DNA of 64,000 nucleotides, taken from Pseudo-nitzschia pungens (lineage: Eukaryota > Bacillariophyta > Bacillariophyceae > Bacillariales > Bacillariaceae). Shown here piece by piece: positions 9,210 through 20,469 of this stretch. The translations under genes were made by a program, and so were the position numbers. The notes beneath the pieces were generated by a model, which ran no database searches, was not told where the DNA came from, and saw only the letters and a list, made by a program, of their open reading frames with translations. The stretch spans positions 1,178,001 to 1,242,000 of the forward strand of contig CM074761.1 of NCBI GenBank assembly GCA_037355855.1. Direction: 5' to 3'. The first letter of the stretch is position 1. Every line of letters begins with the position of its first letter.

Positions 9210-12200
9210 ATGATGAGATCCATTTCGTTGACGTCGTATACACTTGCGACATTGTCATCGGTATGCGCTATGACAGAAGGCAAAAACCCTTACAACAAGT
9301 TGGGTTGGAACATTGAAAGGTCACTTCAACAAGTCGGTCGTGATTTCGATCGAGTGAATAAATTATTGGAAACCGTCGAGTTCAAAATAGAAGATGACAT
9401 CAAGGTCTCCGAGGAAGTCTTCTTGACCACATTGACGTTGGTTGTAGATTCGTTGACTTGTCGAGATATTAGAATCGGAAACATTGCGTTGGATTACTTT
9501 GTGGAAAACAATGCCGTCGACGTGGATATAGCATTTAGCGATTTCGATTTTACCTGTGATGTTGAATTCCAATACAAGTACGGGTTCCTGGACGGAACCG
9601 GAAAAGTTGAATTCGTGACAGATGGAAATTCAGCTGCAACGTCTATGAGATTCGTAACCAACGACGAAGAGGACGATTTCTCGGTGACACCATCAGTCAC
9701 CATTTGTGACGTCAATGTTGAAATCGCAGATATGAATTTCATTGACGCGGATCTTGCTATTAACATCGTTTTGCTCTTTGAAGAGTATTTACGAGATACG
9801 ATCGAAAAAGAAATCGAATCATACGCTTGCTCGCAGTTGTCTACAACAGTTGTCGCCTCGATGGATGAGACGATTTTTACGATGATTGGCAATACCCTAT
9901 TGGATTTTGCTACAGCGGAAGATGGTGAACAGTCAATTCAAAAGGAATACAATACGACAAATGCTCTCAATTTTCAAGAAATTTCAGATACACAGATTGG
10001 AAAACTGTTCAAATCGGCTCTGGGTGAACTTAATAAGCGCTTTGGGACCGATGACGGCAACAATGATGATCTTGGTATCAACGTACTTTTGAGATCTTAC
10101 GTCTTGGATGAAAATGGTGCATTGATTTTAGATTTCGATAAGTTTCTCCGACGAGACGCCCTGAATTTCAAATTGCACGACGAACTAACAGAGACGAACA
10201 TCGGACTGAAAGAAGTGAGAATTTATGGATTGGACACTATGACAAAATTTGACCCCTTACTGGTGAACGGAAATTATACTTTTCGCAATGAGTTTTCGTG
10301 GAATACTTTAACTATTGAAATTGACATCGCATTGGATATGCAACCGTCTTCGCAGGAAGATGCTGTGTTACAGCTAGCACCCGACGCTGTATCCAAAGGG
10401 ATTAGCGAGGAAATCACGATCCAATTCGGGGCCGAAAATATCGCTGTGTCTCCAATTTTGTTCGCTCTGATTGACATAAATTCTCTGAGTGGTTTTACAC
10501 TCGGGTCGGTGCTATCGTTGACGGACATGACTGATTATTCTTGGGTGTTGCCTTGTTTGCTGTCAGCAGTTCAAGATTTTCATTTCATCGAGTTGGAAGT
10601 GTCAGCTCAAAAAATAAACGCACCAGCATTGGAGGGATTTGTTGATGATGGACTCGATCGCATACTTACCGATTTCGCCGAGATCGCTTTCGAAATATAT
10701 CATGACGATTTTGTTGAGTATGTCCTTCCAAACATGTTTGAAAACACAGTCAAGACCTTCATTAACAACCAAATCTCGCTAATATTGGAAGACTTTCAAA
10801 ATGATGCAGACGTTTGTCCGACGTATGACGACTTGGATGGTACTGCGACTGAAGAATATGTAGACTTCCGGCAATTTTTCAATGCGTCGTTTTCGGCAGA
10901 ATCTGAAAGCCAATACGGGGAGTTTCCAGCTTTACTGCGGGGTTTGATTGACAAAGAATTACTTGAAGCAGATCCATCTACAGGGATGCCAAAAATTAAT
11001 GAGGTATTGATTGATCCTATTACGAAAAGTCAGTCAGGGACCGAGGGAATGTTGTTGTTTGGTGAGGATGGTGAAGATATTTTCAACATTGTGCAAAGAA
11101 TGAATATCGGTGGAATCGATCTCAACGTTCGATTAAGGGCAGGCAATGTCAAAATCGAAAACCTTGATACAGTAGTGAAACCATTGATTTTGTTGGACAC
11201 GGTTCCGACAGACCCTTACTTGTTGAACAACAGCGGAACGATCGGAGTCGAAGATCGTCCAGTGACACTATCGACTAATTTTGGTTTTGCCTTGATAGAC
11301 GAGGTTAAAGGAACAGAAATAGCGAACGAGCTTGACATCAGTTTCAACATGCACAGCGCTAGTATGATGGCAACCACGATGCTGAAAATCACGAAGTCTA
11401 GATTGCTCGGATTTCCTTTGACTGATATTTTCGATCTGAATTGCTGGATTGCGACAATATCCGCACCAACCTTAAATGAACAAGGAGTCCGAACTGGAGA
11501 CGAAGAAGTAACGGCAGCTGTGGTTGATTTTGCCGCTTCAGTGGCAAATCTGAACCTAAACGTAAGCTGTGTGGAATGCTCGAGTCCTGGCGTCGTTGAG
11601 TTTTCGGATATGCTGATGTCATCTGGGGAAGCTCAAAATGACGTTACCTTGTTGGCAAATTCGTTGCTGTCGTCAGTTGCTGATATTATCGAGGGCGGTT
11701 TGATGCAAGTACAAATTGACCGATTCTTAAACGATGCCTCAAAACAGTGTAGGCACAGTCCAAATTACGATCCAAATTTCGTTGCGGGTGAAATGCAATA
11801 CAAGAAATTTCAAAAGGTTGAGATCGAAAATTCGACCACTTCTTTGATGCTTGTCGGTGTGGTCTCTCTGGCGTTGATTCTGCTCGTAGCAGTTATTGCT
11901 TTCGCAATTCGCTGCATCACACGCCGTCGTCACAGGCGGTGGCTTTCGACGCTCCCTGAGGAAAAAATCAGCGCGTTGCGACATATTCAAAGGAGAGAAG
12001 ATTCCATAGAATTGGAACTCAATTCTACCACCAGCTCGATGTTCCAGAGCGGAGAGGATATTCCTTGCGTTCTTCGATGGGGAATGCCCTTCATTATAAT
12101 GGGTAACACCGCTTTGTTTCTATCAGGTCATTTGAGCCTCGGTGCAACCGTGAACATTGAAATCACAATTGCTGGTGAGACGGTCAGCGTTGATAAATTC

Positions 12201-13631
12201 TTTGAGTTTTCATTGGGGAAATCGGTTATTCAAATCTGGGATGCCGGTGGTAAAGAAATTGCGGTCCTTATGCTTATCTTCTCGGGAATTTGGCCTTACA
12301 CCAAACAACTGATTACCCTCTGCTTGTGGTTCACTCCGACCTCTTGGGTTTCGATCTCCCGTCGCGGATCAATCCTGATCTGGCTTGATCGGTTGGCAAA
12401 ATGGTCCATGATCGACATTTTCGTTTTGATCGTCTGTTTAGTTGCCTTCCGGGCTTCAGTCGACAGTCCGACCAACTTTGCTTTCTTGCCGGAAGGATTT
12501 TATTCCCTCGACCTACTGGTAGTTCCACTTTGGGGATTATACGCAAATTTAATCGCTCAGTTGATATCACAAATCAGTTCGCACTTCATCATTCATTATC
12601 ACCGAAAAATTGCAAAGAAAGCACGCGACTCATACCTTCAGAGGACTACTGATATTTCACTGAGGATGACTGAAGATGATACGGACGAGAAAGTATTACT
12701 TCGAACCCATAAATTTGGACGTCCACATCGCGGAGAAGACGAAAAACTCAGTGTTCGATCGTGGACGAGTAGCGTTTTGGTCTTTTTGGTCTTGTGTTCA
12801 TGTGCCTGTATACTCATCGGGTGTATATTGCCTTCATTTTCGATTGAAGCGTTTGGAATGCTCGGCATTGCGATAGAGGTGGGACAAGAGTTTAGGGAAG
12901 CGGTAACGAATCACAGTGCTTTTACTGTGATTAAGTTACTCTTCGAGCAAGCGCGATTCCTGGAGACAGTGAAGGGCTTCGTTGGTCTAGGTTCATTCTC
13001 GGTAATTTTCATATTCACGATTCTTCTGGTTCCTATCATTCAATCAATTACATTGCTGGGACATTGGTTTATTCCGATGACAACCAAGCAGCGAAGGAAG
13101 TTGGTTGTCCTCAATGAAATGCTACAAGCTTGGCAATACGCCGAGGTTTACATCATCGCTATTTTCGTTGGCAGCTGGCAACTTGGGTCTCTCTCATCTG
13201 CTATGGTCAATCCTTACTGCAGTTCATTGGATGGCTTGTTTTCAGAATTGGTATTCTATGGAATTCTAAAGGACAAAGATGCACACTGTTTCAGCATAAA
13301 TTCTTCCACAGAAGGAGGATTTTTCATTCTGGCTGTGGGGTCTGTCCTACTTGCAGTGGTTAATACGTTCATAACAAAAGCCACGAAGCAATACTTTCGG
13401 GACCAAGACGAGCTCTATAAACGGAGTGAAATTGAAAAGTACTGCACTGTTAGAGTGGAAAGTGATGAAATGGAGCAAGAAACAACAGCTGATGACTCTC
13501 GTACGACGATTCATCCCGTTCCCGTATTGTTCACAGATACGTTTCGATGGCTTTTGAGCCAAGAAGACAGGAGCAAAATTAACTCGAATGGCACTAGTGA
13601 TGTCGATGACTCCAGCATTATCGAAGATTGA
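9210..13631 (+). CDS. TULIP/BPI-like region fused to duplicated PqiA-like membrane modules
   Basis: A single uninterrupted 1473-codon ORF. A short N-terminal hydrophobic segment (LTSYTLATLSSVCA) suggests a signal peptide. Residues about 25-870 are soluble and beta-rich with alternating hydrophobics; phrases such as CDVNVEIADMNFIDADLAI and the repeated amphipathic pattern resemble BPI/LBP (TULIP) lipid-binding proteins. A transmembrane helix follows (about 877-900) with a basic stop (RCITRRRHRR). Residues about 955-1085 hold a PqiA-like module: membrane helices, then RRGSILIWLDRLAKWSMID followed by IFVLIV, close to the bacterial PqiA signature. A second module runs about 1189-1390, with LVVLNEMLQAWQYAEVYII in the equivalent place. 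The likely role is lipid handling at a membrane, by analogy with PqiAB; this is inferred. ATG is doubled at the start (9210 and 9213). Confidence 0.75.
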   Translation: MMRSISLTSYTLATLSSVCAMTEGKNPYNKLGWNIERSLQQVGRDFDRVNKLLETVEFKIEDDIKVSEEVFLTTLTLVVDSLTCRDIRIGNIALDYFVENNAVDVDIAFSDFDFTCDVEFQYKYGFLDGTGKVEFVTDGNSAATSMRFVTNDEEDDFSVTPSVTICDVNVEIADMNFIDADLAINIVLLFEEYLRDTIEKEIESYACSQLSTTVVASMDETIFTMIGNTLLDFATAEDGEQSIQKEYNTTNALNFQEISDTQIGKLFKSALGELNKRFGTDDGNNDDLGINVLLRSYVLDENGALILDFDKFLRRDALNFKLHDELTETNIGLKEVRIYGLDTMTKFDPLLVNGNYTFRNEFSWNTLTIEIDIALDMQPSSQEDAVLQLAPDAVSKGISEEITIQFGAENIAVSPILFALIDINSLSGFTLGSVLSLTDMTDYSWVLPCLLSAVQDFHFIELEVSAQKINAPALEGFVDDGLDRILTDFAEIAFEIYHDDFVEYVLPNMFENTVKTFINNQISLILEDFQNDADVCPTYDDLDGTATEEYVDFRQFFNASFSAESESQYGEFPALLRGLIDKELLEADPSTGMPKINEVLIDPITKSQSGTEGMLLFGEDGEDIFNIVQRMNIGGIDLNVRLRAGNVKIENLDTVVKPLILLDTVPTDPYLLNNSGTIGVEDRPVTLSTNFGFALIDEVKGTEIANELDISFNMHSASMMATTMLKITKSRLLGFPLTDIFDLNCWIATISAPTLNEQGVRTGDEEVTAAVVDFAASVANLNLNVSCVECSSPGVVEFSDMLMSSGEAQNDVTLLANSLLSSVADIIEGGLMQVQIDRFLNDASKQCRHSPNYDPNFVAGEMQYKKFQKVEIENSTTSLMLVGVVSLALILLVAVIAFAIRCITRRRHRRWLSTLPEEKISALRHIQRREDSIELELNSTTSSMFQSGEDIPCVLRWGMPFIIMGNTALFLSGHLSLGATVNIEITIAGETVSVDKFFEFSLGKSVIQIWDAGGKEIAVLMLIFSGIWPYTKQLITLCLWFTPTSWVSISRRGSILIWLDRLAKWSMIDIFVLIVCLVAFRASVDSPTNFAFLPEGFYSLDLLVVPLWGLYANLIAQLISQISSHFIIHYHRKIAKKARDSYLQRTTDISLRMTEDDTDEKVLLRTHKFGRPHRGEDEKLSVRSWTSSVLVFLVLCSCACILIGCILPSFSIEAFGMLGIAIEVGQEFREAVTNHSAFTVIKLLFEQARFLETVKGFVGLGSFSVIFIFTILLVPIIQSITLLGHWFIPMTTKQRRKLVVLNEMLQAWQYAEVYIIAIFVGSWQLGSLSSAMVNPYCSSLDGLFSELVFYGILKDKDAHCFSINSSTEGGFFILAVGSVLLAVVNTFITKATKQYFRDQDELYKRSEIEKYCTVRVESDEMEQETTADDSRTTIHPVPVLFTDTFRWLLSQEDRSKINSNGTSDVDDSSIIED

Positions 13632-15032
13632 TGTATCGAAGGATGTGTAGAGTATCAGACACTATGGAACCGACATGTAAAGTAAAAGTAATAAACTCAT
13701 TCACATTTCCAAAGAAGATATCGTTCTCCCAAAAATTTATGTCCTATTCTAGCAAAAAATGCGATGAAAATCGATTTCGTTGCTTGCACGATGGCTGTGA
13801 AGAAAACAAGAAACAGACAAATAGGATGTCTAGAGAAAAGGACATGTCAGTAACCCAATTTACCTCAGTAAACCTGCTACATAGCTGCAAGCCTCCTTAA
13901 AATTCGAATACCATCCTACGAAATGCGGACCACTCTTCAGCAACAAAAATCTCCGTTTGACTGAAAACAATCAGCCGAAAGAGATCCAGATGACAAAGTC
14001 GATTTCAAAATACTCCTATCAATGAGCTTTCTTTCTATTTCAACTATGGCTAGAGGGCAGTTTTAATGTCCTGCAATTGAAATTTACGTCTGACTACAAG
14101 CATGGATCCCACCACACCCCGAAAGGCAGGAATCACAGCCAGGACAATTGACGAAAAAATTCCGCATTCAATTTCTTATGGACGTATCGAGTTTCAGAAC
14201 TTCTATGTCAATAGTTTTCCCTCGTACTATCAAGGGCAAAGATCCAGCCTCTACCGTTTTTTGTTGCTTCTTTTTGGTCTACTGGCTGGTGGATGTGCAG
14301 TCGGAAAAAGAAAATCGTTCAGCCACAACTTGGAACCATTATTTTAAACTAGAATATCCTATCGTACGACAACTGTGCATCGCCCATAAAGCACCAACAT
14401 TCTTCTGTCATCTGAAACAATGTCATCAGTATTACTCCTACAAGTACTCGTATCGATCAACATAGTCGGTCGCTCGGTTCTTTCTTCAGATCAGGAGGCA
14501 TCAACCTCCTTTCTCCCCACACTGAAGTAATTACGGTAACCTTACGAGTACGGTAAGGTTTACCTGGTACCCTACCAGTTGCGGTAGAACTGTACGTACC
14601 GTATCCATGACTATGACTATACTACATATACTAGGTACATACGTACTGATCATCTTCGCCCTTTGCTCTTGGCTTTGTGTTCTTTCCCATCCCTATGTTC
14701 ATACACTATACATCATATGATACATTCAAATGAGTAAATTACCGGTAGGTTGCTGCGTTTCTAATCTCAAAAAAAAAAACCGATCTCTAGAAAAACTCGC
14801 GTTCGAATCGAATCAAAACAATTAAAAACACATTCGAAATTCCGTGGGACATGCACCGCCCTTAACGCAAGATCATTTTAAAGAATTGAAGACCAATGAT
14901 AGCTGTGTGCTAAATAACCCCAAGCGTACGAGTAATGGTAACTGTACTCGCACAAGCAATTACTTGTATCTCGCACCATCGCATCGAAGATCATAGAATA
15001 AATTACGAGTGCAAGCAAGCAAGCAAACGATC
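13632..15032. other. Intergenic with AAGGTTTACC-type motifs
   Basis: About 1.4 kb with no supported gene. Around 14535-14600 there is a cluster of GTAACCTTAC, GGTAAGGTTTACC and GGTACC strings able to fold back. Two overlapping ORFs at 14102-14465 have no recognisable product. Confidence 0.5.
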
Positions 15033-15857
15033 ATGACTGAATTCGCGGCATACCCGACGTCTCCGGTGAGCTGGACGGAGAAGCCCATCCCTGGTTTGAC
15101 CATCACTACGGCCTTCGTCGTCTGGCTAGGCGTAACCACGCTGTACATACCTGCATTGGTGCAACAGTTTTACTACGACAGTAGCGACGGAAGTTCTCTC
15201 TTCTTCCCTCCCATCAGCATCTTGGGATGGTCGATCATGTTTTTCAACAACCTAAATGTGCTCATCGCCTTCTGCGAGATTGCGCTGGGGAAGCACATTG
15301 GATTCATCCAAACCCATTACCAAAATCTCGTGGAAGAATACCGCGACGTCAAAACAGGCACATCCATCAAACCCGAATACCTCGCGGGATTCGCCTACCT
15401 CAACATGCCATTGTCGCTGCGTGACGTGTACGACGGCGGAGAAAAATGGTCGAAAATGTGGTCGACGTACAGTTTGTGGGATCCATCCTATTCGAATCCG
15501 GAGAGTTTCGGATTTTTCATCGATGTTGGAAACGGCTGGTCGACAATACTGCCGTGCTGGATGTGGAATTTCGCCGTTTTGTTTCCCGGCTGGTTTGCGC
15601 CCAACGACGGCGACGCTTCCGCCGTCGTTCTGCTCGGCTTCATCGGTGCGTGCTCGTACTGGCAGGTCTTATACGGCACGATCATCTACTTTTTGAGTTT
15701 TCTGTGGAACAAACGATACCAAGGCAAACCTCTGGCGGAAGTGCTGGGATTTGTGGGATTCGCGAACGGAATCTGGTTCTTTTTTCCCATTGCCTGTTTG
15801 TGGGCGAGCTACAAACTCTTGCTCGATCGCGATCCGCAATCCGTCTTTTGGTCCTAG
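15033..15857 (+). CDS. Multi-pass membrane protein, possibly EXPERA/emopamil-binding-like
   Basis: A 274-aa protein starting at the ATG of MTEFAAYPTSP; the longer frame begins only with a GTG. Five or six hydrophobic segments are visible: about residues 24-46, 57-80, 167-187, 202-230 and 238-262. The central stretch W-x2-WSTYSLWDPSY, then FGFFIDVGNG, and the last helix (FANGIWFFFPIACLWASY) recall EXPERA-domain proteins such as sterol isomerase EBP and its bacterial relatives, but the similarity is weak and catalytic residues cannot be assigned. A likely role in sterol or lipid metabolism of the ER is only a guess. The gene is intron-free and intact. The alternative is an unclassified membrane protein. 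Confidence 0.6.
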   Translation: MTEFAAYPTSPVSWTEKPIPGLTITTAFVVWLGVTTLYIPALVQQFYYDSSDGSSLFFPPISILGWSIMFFNNLNVLIAFCEIALGKHIGFIQTHYQNLVEEYRDVKTGTSIKPEYLAGFAYLNMPLSLRDVYDGGEKWSKMWSTYSLWDPSYSNPESFGFFIDVGNGWSTILPCWMWNFAVLFPGWFAPNDGDASAVVLLGFIGACSYWQVLYGTIIYFLSFLWNKRYQGKPLAEVLGFVGFANGIWFFFPIACLWASYKLLLDRDPQSVFWS

Positions 15858-16894
15858 ATTAACAAGAAGGTTTGCATTCGCACCGTGGCATGGTTCTACA
15901 ATAGAAATCAAGCAGTTGCCGTTGAGTTGGCGTGATTCGGTTGTCGAAACAAACAAAGGTTGGAAGGAAACAAGCTTGAACAAATGCCAATGCATCGTTG
16001 GATTTCTCCCTTCAACTGTCCATGATAGTTTCGGATCGGGCTTCTCTAGGTACCAGCACTTTGCACCGAGGCCTTGGAACCGCTTCCTTGTCAGAATGTC
16101 GGCAACCCCTATATGTAGCGTAATATATTTTTTTGATGCAGCGTACACGTAGTATTGATTGTCTACTTTGTATTCGAGGTCAATGATCTCTCGTTTGTTA
16201 AGGCGTTCGCTACAAGTAAGTTACTTCGTACATACCTTTAAGTTGAAACAGCAACAGAATGAATCAGAGTTTTGCCGAGGCTCGGGCTTCACGAATAGTA
16301 GTACCAGTGAAGTTCCGTTGGAATGGATTGTAGAAGATATCACAGAACTAATTCCAACCGCTATCTGTAACCTTACGCCATGGATACCGTATCGTAATTA
16401 CAAGTAACCTTAATACTTAATACCCTGCCCTACGAACACTCATCGTGCTAGCTGAACTTGGCACGACGGACGTACCGCACAGCATTGTTATTATTTGTTG
16501 CATCGGTGCTCGTAAGGCTTACCTGGTAAACCTTACTCGTAGGTCATAAAAACGTGACCGATTGGTTCTAGGAGTTCCTTCACTGTTCGTTTTCATATCT
16601 CAAAGAACACCCCAAAAATTGTCACCCATAATTGCCATACCGCTAGTACAGTACTGTAGTGATCGGCATGCACGACCACACTCACCTGTCACTTGCGAGT
16701 AAGGCTACTTCTTCCATAATCTTACTCAAATACCGTAATTTACTTTCGTCGATACTGCTCCCGACAAATGAGCTTTTCGTCTTTGTCGTCGTATCGAAAT
16801 GCGGAAGTGTAAAAAACTCCGTAGACATTGCATTATCCGTCGATCCGACACATTCTGCTCATAATAAATTGAGAATAAAAAAGGTTCTTGCGCC
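15858..16894. other. Intergenic
   Basis: About 1.0 kb with short anonymous ORFs (15751-16152 and 16159-16407) that I do not support as genes. AAGG(C/T)TTACC and AAACCTTAC strings recur at about 16370-16550. Confidence 0.5.
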
Positions 16895-18973
16895 ATGGAT
16901 TCTTTTCGTGCAGAGAACGAAGAAAAGGACGACGACGACAGATCTTGCTCGTCTTCGGATGATTCGTCGTCGTCGTCGTCGTCGTCGCATTGCTCGTCAT
17001 CCTCGGATGCATCGTATTTTTCCGATGAATCGTTGTTCGTTTCGGCTTCGACGCGAGCGAAGCGAATGGACTATTCTAGCGTTGTAGGAGGGCGCGAACA
17101 GGACTCGTTCTTTCGGCTGCCTTCGATAATGAGGAAGCGCAGAACAAATAACGATAACGAGTATGGGAATAGATTTGACCGTAGGCACAAAGAAGTGCGG
17201 CGACAGGTGATCAGCCACGACGAGGAACACAAATATCAAGACGGCTACGATTGTAGTTCTTCGGACGACTCCTATTCCTCCAAGACCAGAAAAAGAAAGA
17301 GGAAGGGAAGAGGAAATGCCGATCAATCCTATCATTGGTCCACTCGTCTCTTGGCATTTTCAGTTTTGGTCTGGTGCGGTGTCCACCTGACGACAACGGG
17401 AAACGCGGAACAAAACCTGCTGCGGCAAAGCCACGCCAATGCAAGCCCCGCGCGACGTTATCGCCGCGATGGCATCGGCATCGGGATTGGCAAACCCCAC
17501 CGTCCAAACCGGGATGGAACCGGAAACTTCGATCCATCTCGCAACAATCCGCACCCGCATCGTCCTCCGGCGCGGAAAAAAATCGACAAGGAAAAGCTGC
17601 AACCCGGCTGCGAGCTGGACCCGGAATGGCAAACCCCCGATTCAAACTCGAAGTTGCTTTCCTGCCAACTGCTTCACGAGCTAGATCTATCGGATGCCTT
17701 ATCGACCCAATATTCGTCGTCTACGATCACCGGCAGACGACGACAGGGATCGTCGTCCGCTCATTTGGGAAGTGGCTTGTGGCGAGACGTTTGGAAAGTC
17801 CGGGATCCCACGGGTTTTGGCAAGGAGAAGACCAACTACGTGGTGCTGAAAACCATGAGACTCGAGCACGACGTCATCGATCGAAACCTGGAGCGCCACC
17901 GCCGCGAAGCCGCCGCGATGAGCCGCCTGACGAGCAGTCCCTACGTTGCCGACTTGTACGCGTATTGCGGGAACTCGATCCTGACCGAATTCGCCACGCA
18001 GGACCTGAGACGCGAACTGAGCCCCGGGGGAGAACGCGATGCCAACGATGGCAGGAGCGAGCGTACGAGAAGGATCCGGGACGCCAACGGAGCGCGACGC
18101 GCCCAAGAATACAAGGAATCGGAGCGGCGGTTGAGAGGGAAGACTGCCATCGATGATGCCGATCGTGAAATGAAGGTGGAGGCCCGTAGCAAACAGCGCG
18201 GAGCCGGGGGTGGAGCGTCGCAAGCACTCTCGTCGAAAAGGCGATCCAAATTGCCGATCGAAAAACGACTCGGATGGGCCATACAAGCATCCAAAGCCAT
18301 CGCGGATATGCATCGAGCGGATGTCATACACGCAGACATAACCGCAAAACAGTTTCTGGTGGTTGGAACGGGTGCACACGACAATCAAAACAATGTTCGC
18401 ATCAAGATCAACGATTTCAACCGCTGTCGTTTCGTCCCAAGACGACAGCGATCCCGACAGAACCAGACAGCTACCGACATCTCCCCTCGTGCCATAGCCG
18501 GGGAACGCTGGAGAAACAATACCGAACGATGCACCATTCGGATTCCCTCGGCACCGGGATCCTACAGGTCACCAGAGGAATATTCCGACAAGACCCTGAC
18601 CCCTCAGATGGACGTCTTTTCGCTTGGGCACGTTTTGTACGAGATTTGGACGAGCGGACAAAAACCTTGGCAGGATGTGGGAGGGACACGAGTGAAAAAC
18701 ATGGTTATGGACGGAAGGCTGCCGGTGGAGTTGCATCGACTCGAAGAATGGGATTCCTTGAACCGGTCGGGAGAACAACAAGGGCAAGGCGGTAATGGCA
18801 ATAATGGCGATGCGGGCAACGATGATTTGGATGCGGACGATCGATCTTTTGGTCGAATCATAAGGGATTGCTATTGGACCGATCCCGAACGGCGCACTAC
18901 GGCAGAACGACTGGTGCAAGAGCTTTCGAAACTTTTGGAGAGCGTTCAAAAGCGAAACACCGCGACGAAATAG
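16895..18973 (+). CDS. Membrane-anchored atypical protein kinase
   Basis: A 692-aa single-exon protein. The N-terminus (1-150) is rich in Ser, Asp and Arg. A hydrophobic helix (LLAFSVLVWCGVHLTT, about residues 152-168) follows a Lys/Arg-rich stretch, as in a type II signal anchor. The kinase domain starts near residue 280 with GSGLWRDVWKV in place of the glycine loop. VLKTM supplies the ATP-site Lys at 319. The catalytic loop reads HADITAKQF (H479-A-D481), where HRDxxxxN is usual, and the metal motif is DFN (507-509) rather than DFG. RSPEE replaces APE, and DVFSLGHVLYEIWTSG is the usual helix F region. A charged linker of about 100 residues (about 375-450) splits the lobes. Loss of the HRD Arg, the catalytic-loop Asn and the DFG Gly suggests weak activity or a pseudokinase, but both Asp and the Lys remain. 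Confidence 0.8.
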   Translation: MDSFRAENEEKDDDDRSCSSSDDSSSSSSSSHCSSSSDASYFSDESLFVSASTRAKRMDYSSVVGGREQDSFFRLPSIMRKRRTNNDNEYGNRFDRRHKEVRRQVISHDEEHKYQDGYDCSSSDDSYSSKTRKRKRKGRGNADQSYHWSTRLLAFSVLVWCGVHLTTTGNAEQNLLRQSHANASPARRYRRDGIGIGIGKPHRPNRDGTGNFDPSRNNPHPHRPPARKKIDKEKLQPGCELDPEWQTPDSNSKLLSCQLLHELDLSDALSTQYSSSTITGRRRQGSSSAHLGSGLWRDVWKVRDPTGFGKEKTNYVVLKTMRLEHDVIDRNLERHRREAAAMSRLTSSPYVADLYAYCGNSILTEFATQDLRRELSPGGERDANDGRSERTRRIRDANGARRAQEYKESERRLRGKTAIDDADREMKVEARSKQRGAGGGASQALSSKRRSKLPIEKRLGWAIQASKAIADMHRADVIHADITAKQFLVVGTGAHDNQNNVRIKINDFNRCRFVPRRQRSRQNQTATDISPRAIAGERWRNNTERCTIRIPSAPGSYRSPEEYSDKTLTPQMDVFSLGHVLYEIWTSGQKPWQDVGGTRVKNMVMDGRLPVELHRLEEWDSLNRSGEQQGQGGNGNNGDAGNDDLDADDRSFGRIIRDCYWTDPERRTTAERLVQELSKLLESVQKRNTATK

Positions 18974-20469
18974 TCATCATTAGTTACAGAGAAGCATTTC
19001 TTCTCGTCGTGGTAGCATCATAGACATTGTAAAGCTTTTGTTTTTGATTCGTATTCGGATTTCATGGCGTCGCGACAAAGAATGCTAAGAACAGAAATCA
19101 CCCGACGAAAAATTTCATTGAATTTTGAGCTTGGCTCATCTTCTACGATGAATTCGTCTGAATTCGTCCTGTTCTGTAAATTGTGAACATGGATCACACA
19201 AAATAAGATGCGTGCAGATCATTCCTCCGGAGCTGCAGGGAGGATCACCTTTTTGAATTTGATGCTCGTGCGAATCCTTCCTACTAGTACTTGTTTCGCC
19301 CAACTCTATTGATTTGCATCTTCCGCGGTTTTTGTCCCATACTAGCATCTCCATGAGAGATGACATCTGCAAGTGCAGTCGCATCGCTAGTACTAGTAGA
19401 AGCTAGGACTAGTAGATTTGATTAGCACGACATCGATTGACGAGAATGTCGTAGTGATTGAAAAAAAAACTCTTCCTGCTGCTCCGGATATCACTGCGAG
19501 TAATGACAGCAGGACGAAACATGATAGTTCTCTCCATGGTCCATTTGCTGCTGTTGTATCATGATTTCTAGCTTTGCTGATCGGTCTCCACTCTTCAACA
19601 AATCTACTGTCGACTGGTGGTTAAGTTGATATTGCTCGTCGGAGATAGAGAGCAGCAGCAACAACAGCAGCATGCCGAGTGCTTGCAAATAGTGAGTCTA
19701 CAGCGGATATTGTTCAAGCGCTATTACATACACTCGGGTAGTAGTACTAGTAGTACAAGATACTCCTCTAGAGTGGTACTACAAAGTACTCGATCGATAG
19801 GGAGGAGGGCATGGATATGGCGCTCACTAGTTTAAAAAAAAAGGAGATCGGAACAAAAGAAGTGGGAGCTGAACGCTCAGCTCTGTATTCGTGACACCGC
19901 TTGCTGTCATACTTAGCATCCTCCAGCACCATGTTGAACATCGTTACAACATGGTTAATGGTTACGTACTCCTCAAGCAGCGTTTTCGTCACCCAATCAA
20001 TCCATATACTAATTGGATACTCAAATATCAAGACGACTCGCCGTTACTGTCAATATCAAATATCAATGATCGGTCATTCATTCCATACTCAAGAAATCAT
20101 TCCCATCTCGTAAAGTGTTCAACCATTCACAATCGCACACAATTTTATAATTATTCATCTTTCAAATACATCTATCGCGTATCACTCCAACTAATCTACC
20201 TAGAGTGTTACACAGTAATTGCTGTCCGCTTGAAAATAGAAACAAGAAGTGAACCAACTGAATCAGTACTGAATCCAAAACATCCCTTATCGTTACCAAC
20301 AGGCGTACATCGATACCCTGACAAGCAAAAAGAAACAACAAGACAAGCGATCGAACGGAACGGTCGATATCTACGAAACGACCGAAGCGATCGAACGCTC
20401 CAGAAGAAATTGAAACTCCGATCGATCGAAAAGACGACCGAACGTTCCAGACGAAACTAATTCAACAAG
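18974..20469. other. Intergenic with CTAGTA and GATCGAAC repeats
   Basis: About 1.5 kb without a supported gene. A microsatellite of TAGTAC/CTAGTA type lies near 19735-19790. At 20355-20455 short units with CGACCGAA, CGATCGAAC and GTTCCAGACGAAA are repeated imperfectly just upstream of a gag-like fragment; they could be the edge of a retroelement, but I found no matching repeat downstream. Confidence 0.45.
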
